Assembly: GCF_040869045.1 (NCBI RefSeq)
Contig: NC_090319.1
Coordinates: 238,507,832-238,571,831 of the forward strand
Reading direction: 5' to 3'
Length of the DNA stretch: 64,000 bases
Source of the DNA: Eurosta solidaginis
Lineage: Eukaryota; Arthropoda; Insecta; Diptera; Tephritidae
The translations under genes were made by a program, and so were the position numbers. Positions 44,212-56,624 of this stretch are shown here, piece after piece. Every line of letters starts with the position of its first letter. Positions within the stretch are counted from its first letter, which is position 1. Under the pieces are notes generated by a model. The model did not search any database, was not told where the DNA came from, and saw only the letters and a list, made by a program, of their open reading frames with translations.

Positions 44212-45170
44212 CTAGCGGTAATTGGGTGCCTCCGCTTGCCAAGCTGGCCGCTGTAACGTCACCACTGCTATAGTTTGGTAAGAGAAAGCGCGAGTTCTCT
44301 CAGGTTCTGCTGGAACTGCTGGAACCCATTCCCTAGAACTAGGCCGAGCCGCAACAGACATTACGTCTTCGCAACCGATGACCTTGATCTGGCCCTGGTA
44401 CCATCCTGCATCAGAACCTCGCGGCGGACTACCCGGAGACTCCATCCGCACGTCGAGAACGGCGTTACCGATTTCATTCCGGACGTACGGCCACTGGTCT
44501 TTAGGGATTGCACCACGGTCATTCCCTCGGTCCAGGATTCCTATAAGGATCCGGCCCTTGGCTACCTCGGCAAAGCTGGGTTTGGCTATCGCGTGATGAT
44601 TCTGGTCCCGTTTAGGCGGGGGTTTGATATCCTCCTCGGAACTTTGACGCTTGTAAGGGTTGCGCTTTCTACTTTTGTTGGCAGAGAACCACAAAAACTC
44701 GGCAGCAAAGCTCGCGGCCTCTCCACCGAATTCCTGGCGTTCTCTGACAGCGTTTCCAGCGGAATGCCCTTATACCTTGACAGGACTTTTGAAGCCCTTC
44801 TTTTGTTCCTATGGAGCGATCCCCCGTGAGACTCTTCTTGAGAAGTGGTCCGAGCCGTAGTTGCCCTTGCGGGCGTACCCCCTGATGATGTCTTGTTTAT
44901 GGCTCCTTTCTCCTTCGGCTCAGTGCGACCAGATCGTGGGACCCATGTCACAGCCGTGGGGAGAACAGTCGCCGTACCGGCGTCAAACGGGCGCCCAGCA
45001 TCAGCAGGCGCGTCAGTGTTTGCCGTTGCCAGCGCCCCTACCTTCGCCACCATACTGGTGCTTGCCCTCTTCAGATCTCCTAAGACCGAATTTAACCCCC
45101 CGGTAGAAAAAGCTGTTTTGGCCCCCTTTTCCCTTGGTTCGGAGGGGCCAGGTCGAGGGACCCCTGCCAC
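44212..45170 (-). pseudogene. LOA-type LINE ORF1, frameshifted
   Basis: Two overlapping minus-strand frames (45,170-44,586 and 44,694-44,212) together give one ORF1-like protein with a shift around 44,690-44,790. The N-terminal part is Pro/Ala/Thr-rich with RYKGIPLETL. The C-terminal part has PSFAEVAKGRILIGILDRG and WYQGQIKVIGCED, as in RNA-binding ORF1 proteins of LOA elements. The Cys-knuckles expected downstream are absent, so the ORF1/ORF2 junction has been deleted. The 5' half (from 44,846) also occurs in the second duplicate at 52,737-53,317. Confidence 0.72.
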
Positions 45171-45429
45171 AGCCGTGGGAAAAATTGTTGACTATAAAAG
45201 GCTTCCCTCGCCATATCGCACTCACCTTTCTATATCTCCTGGTCACGGAATCCCTCGTCGTGGAGGACGCCGCCTCCAAACTGTCGCCAATGCTATACTG
45301 TTTATTACAAAAAACTGCATTGCCGTGGGGGTCGTCTCCGCCACACCTTAGAATATATTTTCCGCAATTTAAATTAAAGAAATACCACTTTCTACAAGAG
45401 ACGTGTCCGTCCACGTCAAGATCCAATTT

Positions 45430-45848
45430 ATTCTGTATATCATTTTTTCATTTTGTTACGGCGGCTGCGGTTACATTTGACATGCGCGTTGCCAACTTCA
45501 TGCGCCTGTCAAATGCAACTTAAGCCCCACGCACATAGACTACATTATAATATTTGGCATAAGGCCTTATTTAATACTTACATCATCCTCCTTTTTGAAA
45601 GGAAGAATTTGGCAAATGGATCGATCACATTTCATTGGCCATATTCTTTTTTCCATTTTAAAAATTCTTTCGAACGAACGAATATTAGGGTGCACCTTCC
45701 TTTTTTTTTGACATTGGTTCCTTCGGACCAATTTTACATTATATTTTATTGTTATATTTATTATTTATTATAGTTAAATAAACTTTCTTTTAGAGTTTAA
45801 ATAAGCTCTCTTTTAGATTTCCAAAGTCATTAACATTAACATTGGCGT
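45430..45848. other. Unassigned spacer 5' of the LOA fragment
   Basis: Contains AT-rich sequence and short duplicated phrases (CTTTCTTTTAGAGTTTAAATAA, then CTCTCTTTTAGATTT at ~45,782-45,822). No gene. Repeated at 53,321-53,739. Confidence 0.4.
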
Positions 45849-48570
45849 TTTTATACTCAGTTGAGGAAAGCTCACTTTGATTGGATAACGGTTGGTTGTA
45901 CAGGTATAAAGGAATCGAGATAGATATAGACTTCCATATATCAAAATCATCAGTATCGAAAAAAAATTCGATTGAGCCATGTCCGTCCGTCCGTCCGTCC
46001 GTCTGTCCGTTAACACGATAACTTGAGTAAATTTGGAGGTATCTTGATGAAATTTGGTATGTAGGTTCCTGGGCACTCATCTCAGATCGCTATTTAAAAT
46101 GAACGATATCGGACAATAACCACGCCCACTTTTTCGATATCGAAAATTTCGAAAAATGGAAAAAGTGCGATAATTCATTACCAAATACGGATTAAGCGAT
46201 GAAACTTGGTAGGTGAGTTTAACTTATGACGCAGAATAGAAAACTAGTAAAATTTTTTGAGAATGGGCGTGGCACCGCCCACTTTTAAAAGAAGGTAATT
46301 TAGAAGTTTTGCAAGCTGTAATTTGGCAGTCGTTGAAGATATCATGATGAAATTTGGCAGGAACGTTACCCTTGTTACTATTTGTCTGCTTAATAAAAAT
46401 TAGCAAAATCGGAAAACGACCACGCCCACTTTTTAAAAAAAAATTTTTTAATTCAAATTTTAAAATAAAAGTTAATATCTTTACAGTATATAAGCAAATT
46501 ATGTTAACATTCAACTCCAGTAATGAAATGTTGCAACAAAATACAAAAATAAAAGAAAATTTCAAAATGGGCGTGGCTCTTATTTAATTTGTCCAGGATA
46601 CTTTTAATGCCATAAGTCGAACAAAAATTTACCAATCCTTGTGAAATTTGGTAGAGGCTTAGATTCTGGGACGATAACTGTTTTCTGTGAAAAAGGGCGA
46701 AATCGGTGAAGCCACGCCCAGTTTTTATACACAGTCGACCGTCTGTCCTTCCGCTCGGCCTTAACACGATAACTTGAGCAAAAATCGATATATCTTTACT
46801 AAACTGAGTTCACGTACTTATCTGAACTCACTTAGTATTGGTGTAAAAAATGGCCGAAATCCGACTATGAACACGCCCACTTTTTCGATATTGAAAATTA
46901 CGAAAAATTTAAAAAATGCCATAATTATATACCAAATATGAAAAAAGGGATGAAACGTGGTAATTGGATTGGTCTATTGACGCAAAATATAACTTTAGAA
47001 AAAAACTTGGTAAAATGGGTGTGACACCTACCATATTAAGCAGAAGAAAATGAAAAAGTTTTGCAGGGCGAAATCAAAAGCCCTTGGAATCTTGGAAGGA
47101 ATCCTGTTCGTGATATTACATATATAAATAAATTAGCGGTACCCGACAGATGATGTTCTGGATCACCCTGGTCCACATTTTGGTCGATATTTCGAAAACG
47201 CCTTCACATATACAACAAAGGGCCAGTCCATTTTAAAACCCTCATTAATACCTTTAATTTGATACCCATATCGTACAAACACATTCTAGAGTCACCCCTG
47301 GTCCACGTTTATGGCGATATCTCGAAAAGGCGTCCACATATAGCACTAAGGCCCACTCCTTTTTAAAATACTCCTTAACACCTTTCATTTGATACCCATA
47401 TCGTAAAAAAAAATCTAAAGTCACCTCTGGCCCACCTTTATGGCGATATCTCGAAAAGGCATCCACCTATAGAACTAAGGCCCACTCCCTTTTAAAATAC
47501 TCATTAACACCTTTCATTTGATACCCATATCGTACAAACAAATTCTAGAGTCACCCCTGGTCTACCTTTATGGCGATATCTTGAAAAGGCGTACACCTAT
47601 AGAACTAAGGCCCACGCCCTTTTAAAATACTCATTAACACCTTTCATGTGATACCCATATCGTACAACCAAATTCTAGATTCACCCCTGGTCCACCTTTA
47701 TGGCGATATCTCGAAAAGGCGTCCACCTATAGAACTAAGGCCCATGCCCTTTTAAAATACTCATTAACACCTTTTATTTGATACCCATATTGTACAAACG
47801 CATTCTAGGGTCACCCCTGGTCCACGTTTATGGCGATATCCCGAAAAGGCGTCCACCCATAGAACTAAGGCCCACTCCCTTTTAAAATAATTATTAACAC
47901 CTTTCATTTGATACCCATATTGTACAAACGCATTCTAGAGTCACCCCTGGTCCACGTTTATGGCGATATCCCGAAAAGGCATTCACCTATAGAACTAAGG
48001 CCCACTCCCTTTTAAAATATTCATTAACACCTTTCATTTGATACCCATATCGTACAAACAAATTCTAGAGTCACCCCTGGTCCACCTTTATGGCGATATC
48101 TCGAAAAGGCGTCCACCTATAGAACTAAGGCCTACGCCCTTTTAAAATACTCATTAACACCTTTCATTTGATACCCATATTGTACAAACGCATTCTAGAG
48201 TCACCCCTGGTCCACGTTTATGGCTATATCCCGAAAAGGCGTCCACCCATAGAACTAAGGCTCAAGCCCTTTTAAAATACTCACAAACACCTTTCATTTG
48301 ATACCCATATAGTACAAACAAATTCTAGAGTCACCTCTGATCCACCTTTATGGCGATGTCCCTAAATGGCGTCCACCTATAGAGCTATGGCCCACTCCCT
48401 CATAAAATACTCTTTAATACCTTTCATTTGATACACATAACATACAAACACATTCCAGGGTTACCCTCGGTTAATTTTCCTACATGGTTATTTTCCCTTA
48501 TGTTGTCACCATAGCTCTCAACTGAGTATGTAATGTTCGGTTACACCCGAACTTAACCTTCCTTACTTGT
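45849..48570 (+). repeat. Dispersed dipteran repeat with 130-bp minisatellite, copy 1
   Basis: Starts near TATACTCAGTTGAG and contains a CCGTCCGT tetranucleotide run (45,980-46,010). Several CACGCCCACTTTTT boxes follow, then a minisatellite. It ends CAACTGAGTATGTAATG, the hairpin GTTCGG-TTACAC-CCGAAC (about 48,537-48,554), and CTTACTTGTT. The two ends share TACTCAGTTGAG-like words in inverted orientation. A hairpin near one end would suit a Helitron-type 3' end, but this is inference. No coding capacity. Confidence 0.7.
47150..48470 (+). repeat. 130-bp minisatellite, copy 1
   Basis: About ten monomers. The word TTTATGGCGATAT starts near 47,307, 47,437, 47,567, 47,697, 47,827, 47,957 and 48,087, so the period is 130 bp, with degraded copies at both ends. 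Other landmarks: CCACTCCCTTTTAAAATA and TTTGATACCCATAT. Confidence 0.93.
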
Positions 48571-48733
48571 TTTTTAATACAGTTTAATTATGGATTTTCA
48601 TTTTCTTAAATTTATATTAGGAAAAATATATAAGTACATATCAGGGAATAGTTTTACAGCATTTTTGTTCTGCCTTATTGGCTGTATGTATGTTTTCTTT
48701 TTTTCTTTGTACATAATGAATTTAATAAACGAA

Positions 48734-51424
48734 TTAGTTTATTTTATCAATTCTATTTTCGTGTACGGTTTGTTTTTTTTTTTTTGGTTACTTCATCAAA
48801 AATGTTATGTTAGGTTCATTAATTTTAGTTACAACCAAAGGACCTTGATATATGTTTTCGTGTTTGTGGCGTGGTTCGTTTTGTAAAAGAACATTATCTC
48901 CTATTTTAATAATTAACGGACGAGCAGTTTTATCATAAAAAGTTTTGGCTTGTATTTTGTTTTTAATTATTAAATTTTTCGCCATGTCGTGTGCTTTTTG
49001 CATTCTAAATATAACCTCTTTATCATAATTTTCGACATTATAAAGTGGGTCAATTTTTTCCTTTCGCATTTCATGAAGCAAAGTCGCCTTTTTACCAAAT
49101 ACTAGCTCGAAGGGAGAAAATTTGTTGTCGAAAACTGTGCTAGTTGTTGCGTTGTGTAGGAAAGTAAAGTATTTTAAACAAACATCCCAATTAGAAAAAG
49201 TATTGTTTAAATATAAACGTAAGTTTTCTTAAAAAACTGTATGATTACGTTCAATTGTACCAACAGTTTCATGATGGTATGCAGTCGAAAAATCATCTTT
49301 TATGTTTAAAAGTGATGTCAATTCATTTAACAATTCGATGAGCAATAATTTTTTTTAAGTAAAATAGAAATCAAGACACACAGTAACTAAGTTTACCATC
49401 TGTGTGTATTTCTTTATAAATAAGCAATACTTACCATCATATACATATATACATGTATATACTTATGCAAAATCGTTTACTTCAAGGGAAATACTTGCAT
49501 TATTTCAATTAAATTGAAAAGCAAATTCCAGGGGGATAATTTCTAATGATTAAATTTTTTTCATTCCGCAATGTCCACCTGAAATGGAACCGTTATGGTA
49601 AATTTCCATTAGCTTTAGTTTTGCGTCTTCGTCTGTTACTGTCTCCACTGGATCTGTTAGGATAATTTCTAATGATTTTAAAATGTTATTTCGAATATCT
49701 TTAAATCTTGTAATAGTAAAATGTCTGAATAGAATATCGTTTTTGGGCCACTCAATTTGATTAATTTTGCGTTTGCTGGCTTCTAATTCAAGCCTCGAAA
49801 ATAATTTCTCTAAAGTCATTATTTCGTTAGCAATCTCAAAACTAAGTAATTCCAGTTTTTTATGTTTTAACCTTGTTTGTTGATTTGTCTTAAACTTGTT
49901 GATTTCTTATTTTTATCGTAAGTAATTTCAGATTTTATCCGTGGAACTTTTTTCGAAAAATTAAATGAAAATTTGTTGTTTTTTTCAGTTTTCCTATGAA
50001 GATTGTCATCGTTTTGTCGTTTTGTCTTTAATCTTGTCTCTACTGCTAGAATTTGTTTGTTCGATTCCTTAATCTCATCGATTGTAATGCGCGATAGGGC
50101 ATCAGCGCCAACGTCTGATTTACCCTTAATATATACGATAATGAAATTATATTCAGCTAGCTCTAGCCTTATCCTCGAAAGTTTTGAAGATGGGTCTTTC
50201 ATATTGAAAAGGTATACTAGAAGTCTATGATCTGACTTTACAATGAAATGTGTGCCATAAGCATATGGTCAAAATTCCTTTATTGCGAAGTAAACAGCTA
50301 AGAGTTCCAATTCTATTATTGGTTTTTTCTGCTCTGCTTTATTAAATGATTTAGAAGCGAAACAAATTGGTAAATTATTGCCTTGGTGTTCTTGACCCAA
50401 AAAAGCACCACAACGAGTTGTGGAAGCATCGACCGTAATAATGATTTATTTATTTAAATCTGGGTATTGTATACATTTTGGTGAAAGAAACGCTGCTTTC
50501 AGCGACCGAAATGATCCTTCGAACTCTCTACTTGAAACAAATTCAACCCTTTTTCTACTCAAACTATTTAAAGGCGCTGTCAGAGACGTAAAATTTGGTA
50601 TAAATCTACTGTAATAGTTAGCGAACGCTGCGAAACGTTGTACCGCGTCTTCATCCGCTGGTTTGGTATACTTTTTTATAGAATTTATTTTGGAGTCATC
50701 TGGCAACAAACCTTTTGAGGAGCATTTGTAACCTAAAAATGTTACTTCTGGTCGTAAAAAGTTGCATTTATTTGGATTTAGTTTCAGATTGAAGGACCTA
50801 CATGTATTGAAAACTTTAGTTAGATTTTTGATATGGTGTGCTTCACTACAACCAATGACGATTATATCGTCGATGTATAAGAATGCTACATTGGGTGGTA
50901 TACCCGAAAAAGCAATTACCATCATTCGTGTGAACGAATTAGGTGCTATATTCAAACCGAATGGAAGAACTTTCCATCTAAATGCACCTCGGTCAGTGCT
51001 GAATGAATTTATGTCGAGCGAGTCAGGATTCAATGGAATTTGATGAAATCCCGAAAAAAGATCTAATGTGGAAAAATACTTTGCCTGCCAAGATTGTCTA
51101 AAATATTGTCAACTATCGCAAGAAGAAATTTATCAGCAATGAGTTTTTTGTTAACTCCGCGAAAATTTACGCACATAAGCTTTTTGGGCATTAGCATCTC
51201 TCTTTGGGACTAAAATCAAAGGACTATTGTAATTAGAGTAGCTAGGTTCAATCAAATCGTTGTCTAAAAGTTTATTTACTAGGCGATTTATTTCTTCGCG
51301 TTGAGAATATGGTAATCGATAGTTTTTAACATATACCGGGTCATTGTCTGCAAGTCTTAACTTTTGCTCATAGAAGTTGTTTAAAGTCATTTTGTCCAAG
51401 AGCGAAAATGTCGGCATAATCTAT
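48734..51424 (-). pseudogene. 412/mdg1-like LTR element A, pol relic, copy 1
   Basis: Ty3/gypsy pol in order from the right: RT (51,417-50,446, with KNYRLPYSQR, TLDLFSGFHQIPL and catalytic LYIDDIIVIG), RNase H, which has an in-frame TGA near 50,272, then LADALSR-like [11 protein letters not shown], and the integrase zinc-finger start (EIYHNGSISGGHCG). At 49,550-49,350 the integrase core is replaced by foreign sequence. The integrase C-terminus (49,340-48,734) ends VHENRIDKIN after a frameshift. Gag and protease are missing: the RT begins right after the LTR-like block. The clade call rests on the CSEAHHIKNLTKVF-type spacing and YNVENY. Not functional. Confidence 0.85.
49350..49550. other. Filler sequence replacing the integrase core of element A
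   Basis: Unrelated AT-rich DNA with ACACACAG...CTGTGTGT arms. At its right edge GGATAATTTCTAATGATT (49,534-49,551) repeats, word for word, sequence lying ~125 bases further along the same pol gene (near 49,660). A templated insertion during break repair would leave this trace. Also present at +7,891. Confidence 0.75.
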
Positions 51425-51534
51425 GCAAAGGTCTATTAATTTATTCTGAGCTTGTTTAGGAATTTGTCTTTTAAGAATTGAAGTTAAGTTGATAGAATAA
51501 ACATTGTAGTTTGAAAGTTATTGTTACGTCGCTG

Positions 51535-52226
51535 GTATTGTGTATAAATCCACGCCGTTGAGTTGTTAGCGCGGCGCCATAACCTGTGCTGACGAAACAA
51601 ACCCCGCTCGTCAGCTGTCAGTGCATTTTCACCTGTTGTTCTCCGCTAACATCAACATCTTTCTTTTTCAACGAGCCTTACAGCATACATCTAATATTTA
51701 TCAATAAATATCTTTTTTATCAATTAGCTTATATTTGCATAGTTAAACACAAGTGTAAGTTGAATTGATTATATTGCTGAATCTGTGAATTTCAATAGTA
51801 AAATAAATAGCAGATTTTAGCGCTACACACATCCATAAACGTGCTGCTGAAAATATTGTTTAATTACCATTGGCTTCATAGTTAATAAATTACAAATTTA
51901 AGGCTTGTAGCCAAAACTATTTTAAATAAAAACTTTCAGAACTCAACTCTTTGAAATCCTCAATTCAACTCTCGATTTAATTTTATTTTTTCACCCGGCC
52001 TACTACTCAAAACAATTATCTGACAATCTTTTCAATTGCATACAGTACTTAACTTAATTTCATAAATATGTAAACAAGTGATTGAAACGTAAGGCAGATT
52101 TGCATTATATCACCCTGCTTTGAAAAAGAAGGATGCGACAAAGTGATCAATTTTGTCACGTCCTTCTTGCTTATTCAACTGCAAGATTAATTGTTTTGCA
52201 TGAACGAATATGCATTATTAAGGTAC
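51535..52226 (-). repeat. LTR-like block, copy 1
   Basis: On the minus strand a polypurine tract AGGAAGGGAAGGGG lies at about 52,226-52,239, followed by ~690 AT-rich bases, then GCGACGTAACAATAAC near 51,520-51,535, which could be a degenerate primer-binding site (412 uses tRNA-Arg). Order and length suit an LTR: 3' for element B, and at the same time 5' for element A. No second independent LTR is in the window, so the limits are unconfirmed. Confidence 0.45.
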
Positions 52227-52239
52227 CCCTTCCCTTCCT

Positions 52240-52556
52240 AAAATTCGATCATTCAGAATTTGTGTTAAAACAAAAAACCGTACTTACTTATTTATTAATT
52301 ATTATTATTACTACTATGTTAATACTATATTAGGTTAATACTACACTAAATAATTTACAAATAATTACTAACTTATATTCTAAACATTATGTTAATAATT
52401 CAAATATTAAATTCAATTTGTATTAGTAAACAATTTTTTATTTTTTTTTTATTTTTTTTTAGTTTTTATAATTTTTATTAATCAAACAACTAAATCTAAC
52501 TAAAATTAATCTAAAATTTGATTTTAGTCTATGCTAAAACTAAAATTTTAGAATAT
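52240..52556. other. AT-rich 3' non-coding part of element B, copy 1
   Basis: Lies between the polypurine tract and the integrase stop. Very AT-rich with T-runs and no coding content. Same at 60,131-60,447. Confidence 0.5.
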
Positions 52557-52736
52557 TTATTTTATCTTATGTATTCTATTTTTATGTACTAATTTTTTCT
52601 TTTTAGTTTTGTCATCAAAAATTGTCACATTTACACCATCGATTTGTGTTATGATATAACGTCCCTGATATATGTCTGTGTGTTTGTCTCGAGGTTCATT
52701 CTGTATTAGAACTTTATAATTTATATTAATAGTTAG
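52557..52736 (-). pseudogene. Element B integrase C-terminus, truncated by the duplication junction
   Basis: Identical to 60,448-60,627, the last ~59 codons of element B integrase (ENEPRDKHTDIYQG region, then VNVTIFDD and KNRIHKIK). Cut at the tandem junction, beyond which LOA ORF1 begins. It is a by-product of the duplication. Confidence 0.9.
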
Positions 52737-53317
52737 GGGTCCGAGCCGTAGTTGCCCTTGCGGGCGTACCCCCTGATGATGTCTTGTTTATGGCTCCTTT
52801 CTCCTTCGGCTCAGTGCGACCAGATCGTGGGACCCATGTCACAGCCGTGGGGAGAACAGTCGCCGTACCGGCGTCAAACGGGCGCCCAGCATCAGCAGGC
52901 GCGTCAGTGTTTGCCGTTGCCAGCGCCCCTACCTTCGCCACCATACTGGTGCTTGCCCTCTTCAGATCTCCTAAGACCGAATTTAACCCCCCGGTAGAAA
53001 AAGCTGTTTTGGCCCCCTTTTCCCTTGGTTCGGAGGGGCCAGGTCGAGGGACCCCTGCCACAGCCGTGGGAAAAATTGTTGACTATAAAAGGCTTCCCTC
53101 GCCATATCGCACTCACCTTTCTATATCTCCTGGTCACGGAATCCCTCGTCGTGGAGGACGCCGCCTCCAAACTGTCGCCAATGCTATACTGTTTATTACA
53201 AAAAACTGCATTGCCGTGGGGGTCGTCTCCGCCACACCTTAGAATATATTTTCCGCAATTTAAATTAAAGAAATACCACTTTCTACAAGAGACGTGTCCG
53301 TCCACGTCAAGATCCAA
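52737..53317 (-). pseudogene. LOA ORF1 5' part, second copy
   Basis: Duplicate of 44,846-45,426. The reading frame is lost at the junction 52,737, so only the Pro/Ala-rich N-terminal part remains. Confidence 0.85.
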
Positions 53318-53739
53318 TTTATTCTGTATATCATTTTTTCATTTTGTTACGGCGGCTGCGGTTACATTTGACATGCGCGTTGCCAACTTCATGCGCCTGT
53401 CAAATGCAACTTAAGCCCCACGCACATAGACTACATTATAATATTTGGCATAAGGCCTTATTTAATACTTACATCATCCTCCTTTTTGAAAGGAAGAATT
53501 TGGCAAATGGATCGATCACATTTCATTGGCCATATTCTTTTTTCCATTTTAAAAATTCTTTCGAACGAACGAATATTAGGGTGCACCTTCCTTTTTTTTT
53601 GACATTGGTTCCTTCGGACCAATTTTACATTATATTTTATTGTTATATTTATTATTTATTATAGTTAAATAAACTTTCTTTTAGAGTTTAAATAAGCTCT
53701 CTTTTAGATTTCCAAAGTCATTAACATTAACATTGGCGT

Positions 53740-56461
53740 TTTTATACTCAGTTGAGGAAAGCTCACTTTGATTGGATAACGGTTGGTTGTACAGGTATAA
53801 AGGAATCGAGATAGATATAGACTTCCATATATCAAAATCATCAGTATCGAAAAAAAATTCGATTGAGCCATGTCCGTCCGTCCGTCCGTCCGTCTGTCCG
53901 TTAACACGATAACTTGAGTAAATTTGGAGGTATCTTGATGAAATTTGGTATGTAGGTTCCTGGGCACTCATCTCAGATCGCTATTTAAAATGAACGATAT
54001 CGGACAATAACCACGCCCACTTTTTCGATATCGAAAATTTCGAAAAATGGAAAAAGTGCGATAATTCATTACCAAATACGGATTAAGCGATGAAACTTGG
54101 TAGGTGAGTTTAACTTATGACGCAGAATAGAAAACTAGTAAAATTTTTTGAGAATGGGCGTGGCACCGCCCACTTTTAAAAGAAGGTAATTTAGAAGTTT
54201 TGCAAGCTGTAATTTGGCAGTCGTTGAAGATATCATGATGAAATTTGGCAGGAACGTTACCCTTGTTACTATTTGTCTGCTTAATAAAAATTTGCAAAAT
54301 CGGAAAACGACCACGCCCACTTTTTAAAAAAAAATTTTTTAATTCAAATTTTAAAATAAAAGTTAATATCTTTACAGTATATAAGCAAATTATGTCAACA
54401 TTCAACTCCAGTAATGAAATGTTGCAACAAAATACAAAAATAAAAGAAAATTTCAAAATGGGCGTGGCTCTTATTTAATTTGTCCAGGATACTTTTAATG
54501 CCATAAGTCGAACAAAAATTTACCAATCCTTGTGAAATTTGGTAGAGGCTTAGATTCTGGGACGATAACTGTTTTCTGTGAAAAAGGGCGAAATCGGTGA
54601 AGCCACGCCCAGTTTTTATACACAGTCGACCGTCTGTCCTTCCGCTCGGCCTTAACACGATAACTTGAGCAAAAATCGATATATCTTTACTAAACTGAGT
54701 TCACGTACTTATCTGAACTCACTTAGTATTGGTGTAAAAAATGGCCGAAATCCGACTATGAACACGCCCACTTTTTCGATATTGAAAATTACGAAAAATT
54801 TAAAAAATGCCATAATTATATACCAAATATGAAAAAAGGGATGAAACGTGGTAATTGGATTGGTCTATTGACGCAAAATATAACTTTAGAAAAAAACTTG
54901 GTAAAATGGGTGTGACACCTACCATATTAAGCAGAAGAAAATGAAAAAGTTTTGCAGGGCGAAATCAAAAGCCCTTGGAATCTTGGAAGGAATCCTGTTC
55001 GTGATATTACATATATAAATAAATTAGCGGTACCCGACAGATGATGTTCTGGATCACCCTGGTCCACATTTTGGTCGATATTTCGAAAACGCCTTCACAT
55101 ATACAACAAAGGGCCAGTCCATTTTAAAACCCTCATTAATACCTTTAATTTGATACCCATATCGTACAAACACATTCTAGAGTCACCCCTGGTCCACGTT
55201 TATGGCGATATCTCGAAAAGGCGTCCACATATAGCACTAAGGCCCACTCCTTTTTAAAATACTCCTTAACACCTTTCATTTGATACCCATATCGTAAAAA
55301 AAAATCTAAAGTCACCTCTGGCCCACCTTTATGGCGATATCTCGAAAAGGCATCCACCTATAGAACTAAGGCCCACTCCCTTTTAAAATACTCATTAACA
55401 CCTTTCATTTGATACCCATATCGTACAAACAAATTCTAGAGTCACCCCTGGTCTACCTTTATGGCGATATCTTGAAAAGGCGTACACCTATAGAACTAAG
55501 GCCCACGCCCTTTTAAAATACTCATTAACACCTTTCATGTGATACCCATATCGTACAACCAAATTCTAGATTCACCCCTGGTCCACCTTTATGGCGATAT
55601 CTCGAAAAGGCGTCCACCTATAGAACTAAGGCCCATGCCCTTTTAAAATACTCATTAACACCTTTTATTTGATACCCATATTGTACAAACGCATTCTAGG
55701 GTCACCCCTGGTCCACGTTTATGGCGATATCCCGAAAAGGCGTCCACCCATAGAACTAAGGCCCACTCCCTTTTAAAATAATTATTAACACCTTTCATTT
55801 GATACCCATATTGTACAAACGCATTCTAGAGTCACCCCTGGTCCACGTTTATGGCGATATCCCGAAAAGGCATTCACCTATAGAACTAAGGCCCACTCCC
55901 TTTTAAAATATTCATTAACACCTTTCATTTGATACCCATATCGTACAAACAAATTCTAGAGTCACCCCTGGTCCACCTTTATGGCGATATCTCGAAAAGG
56001 CGTCCACCTATAGAACTAAGGCCTACGCCCTTTTAAAATACTCATTAACACCTTTCATTTGATACCCATATTGTACAAACGCATTCTAGAGTCACCCCTG
56101 GTCCACGTTTATGGCTATATCCCGAAAAGGCGTCCACCCATAGAACTAAGGCTCAAGCCCTTTTAAAATACTCACAAACACCTTTCATTTGATACCCATA
56201 TAGTACAAACAAATTCTAGAGTCACCTCTGATCCACCTTTATGGCGATGTCCCTAAATGGCGTCCACCTATAGAGCTATGGCCCACTCCCTCATAAAATA
56301 CTCTTTAATACCTTTCATTTGATACACATAACATACAAACACATTCCAGGGTTACCCTCGGTTAATTTTCCTACATGGTTATTTTCCCTTATGTTGTCAC
56401 CATAGCTCTCAACTGAGTATGTAATGTTCGGTTACACCCGAACTTAACCTTCCTTACTTGT
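53740..56461 (+). repeat. Dispersed dipteran repeat with 130-bp minisatellite, copy 2
   Basis: Second copy of 45,849-48,570, with substitutions near 54,293 and 54,395. Its minisatellite spans 55,041-56,361 with the same number of monomers, so the array has not changed length since duplication. Confidence 0.75.
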
Positions 56462-56624
56462 TTTTTAATACAGTTTAATTATGGATTTTCATTTTCTTAA
56501 ATTTATATTAGGAAAAATATATAAGTACATATCAGGGAATAGTTTTACAGCATTTTTGTTCTGCCTTATTGGCTGTATGTATGTTTTCTTTTTTTCTTTG
56601 TACATAATGAATTTAATAAACGAA

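Larger units (their letters stand above)
44846..52736. repeat. 7,891-bp tandem duplication, copy 1
   Basis: Every landmark here recurs 7,891 bases downstream with no net length change. The left edge lies inside LOA ORF1 (GGTCCGAGCC) and the right edge inside the integrase of element B (GTTAGGGGT). About seven single-base differences are visible (near 46,402, 46,504, 50,533-50,534, 51,331, 51,472 and 52,264), roughly 0.1 percent. Confidence 0.95.

Noticed and set aside
44275..45523. + strand ORFs of 129-184 codons over the LOA region
   Set aside because: Antisense shadows of LOA ORF1, which carries the recognisable motifs on the minus strand. The same holds at +7,891.
47254..47466. 70-codon minus ORF with internal repeat
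   Set aside because: Translation of the 130-bp minisatellite; the pattern follows the repeat and not a protein family.
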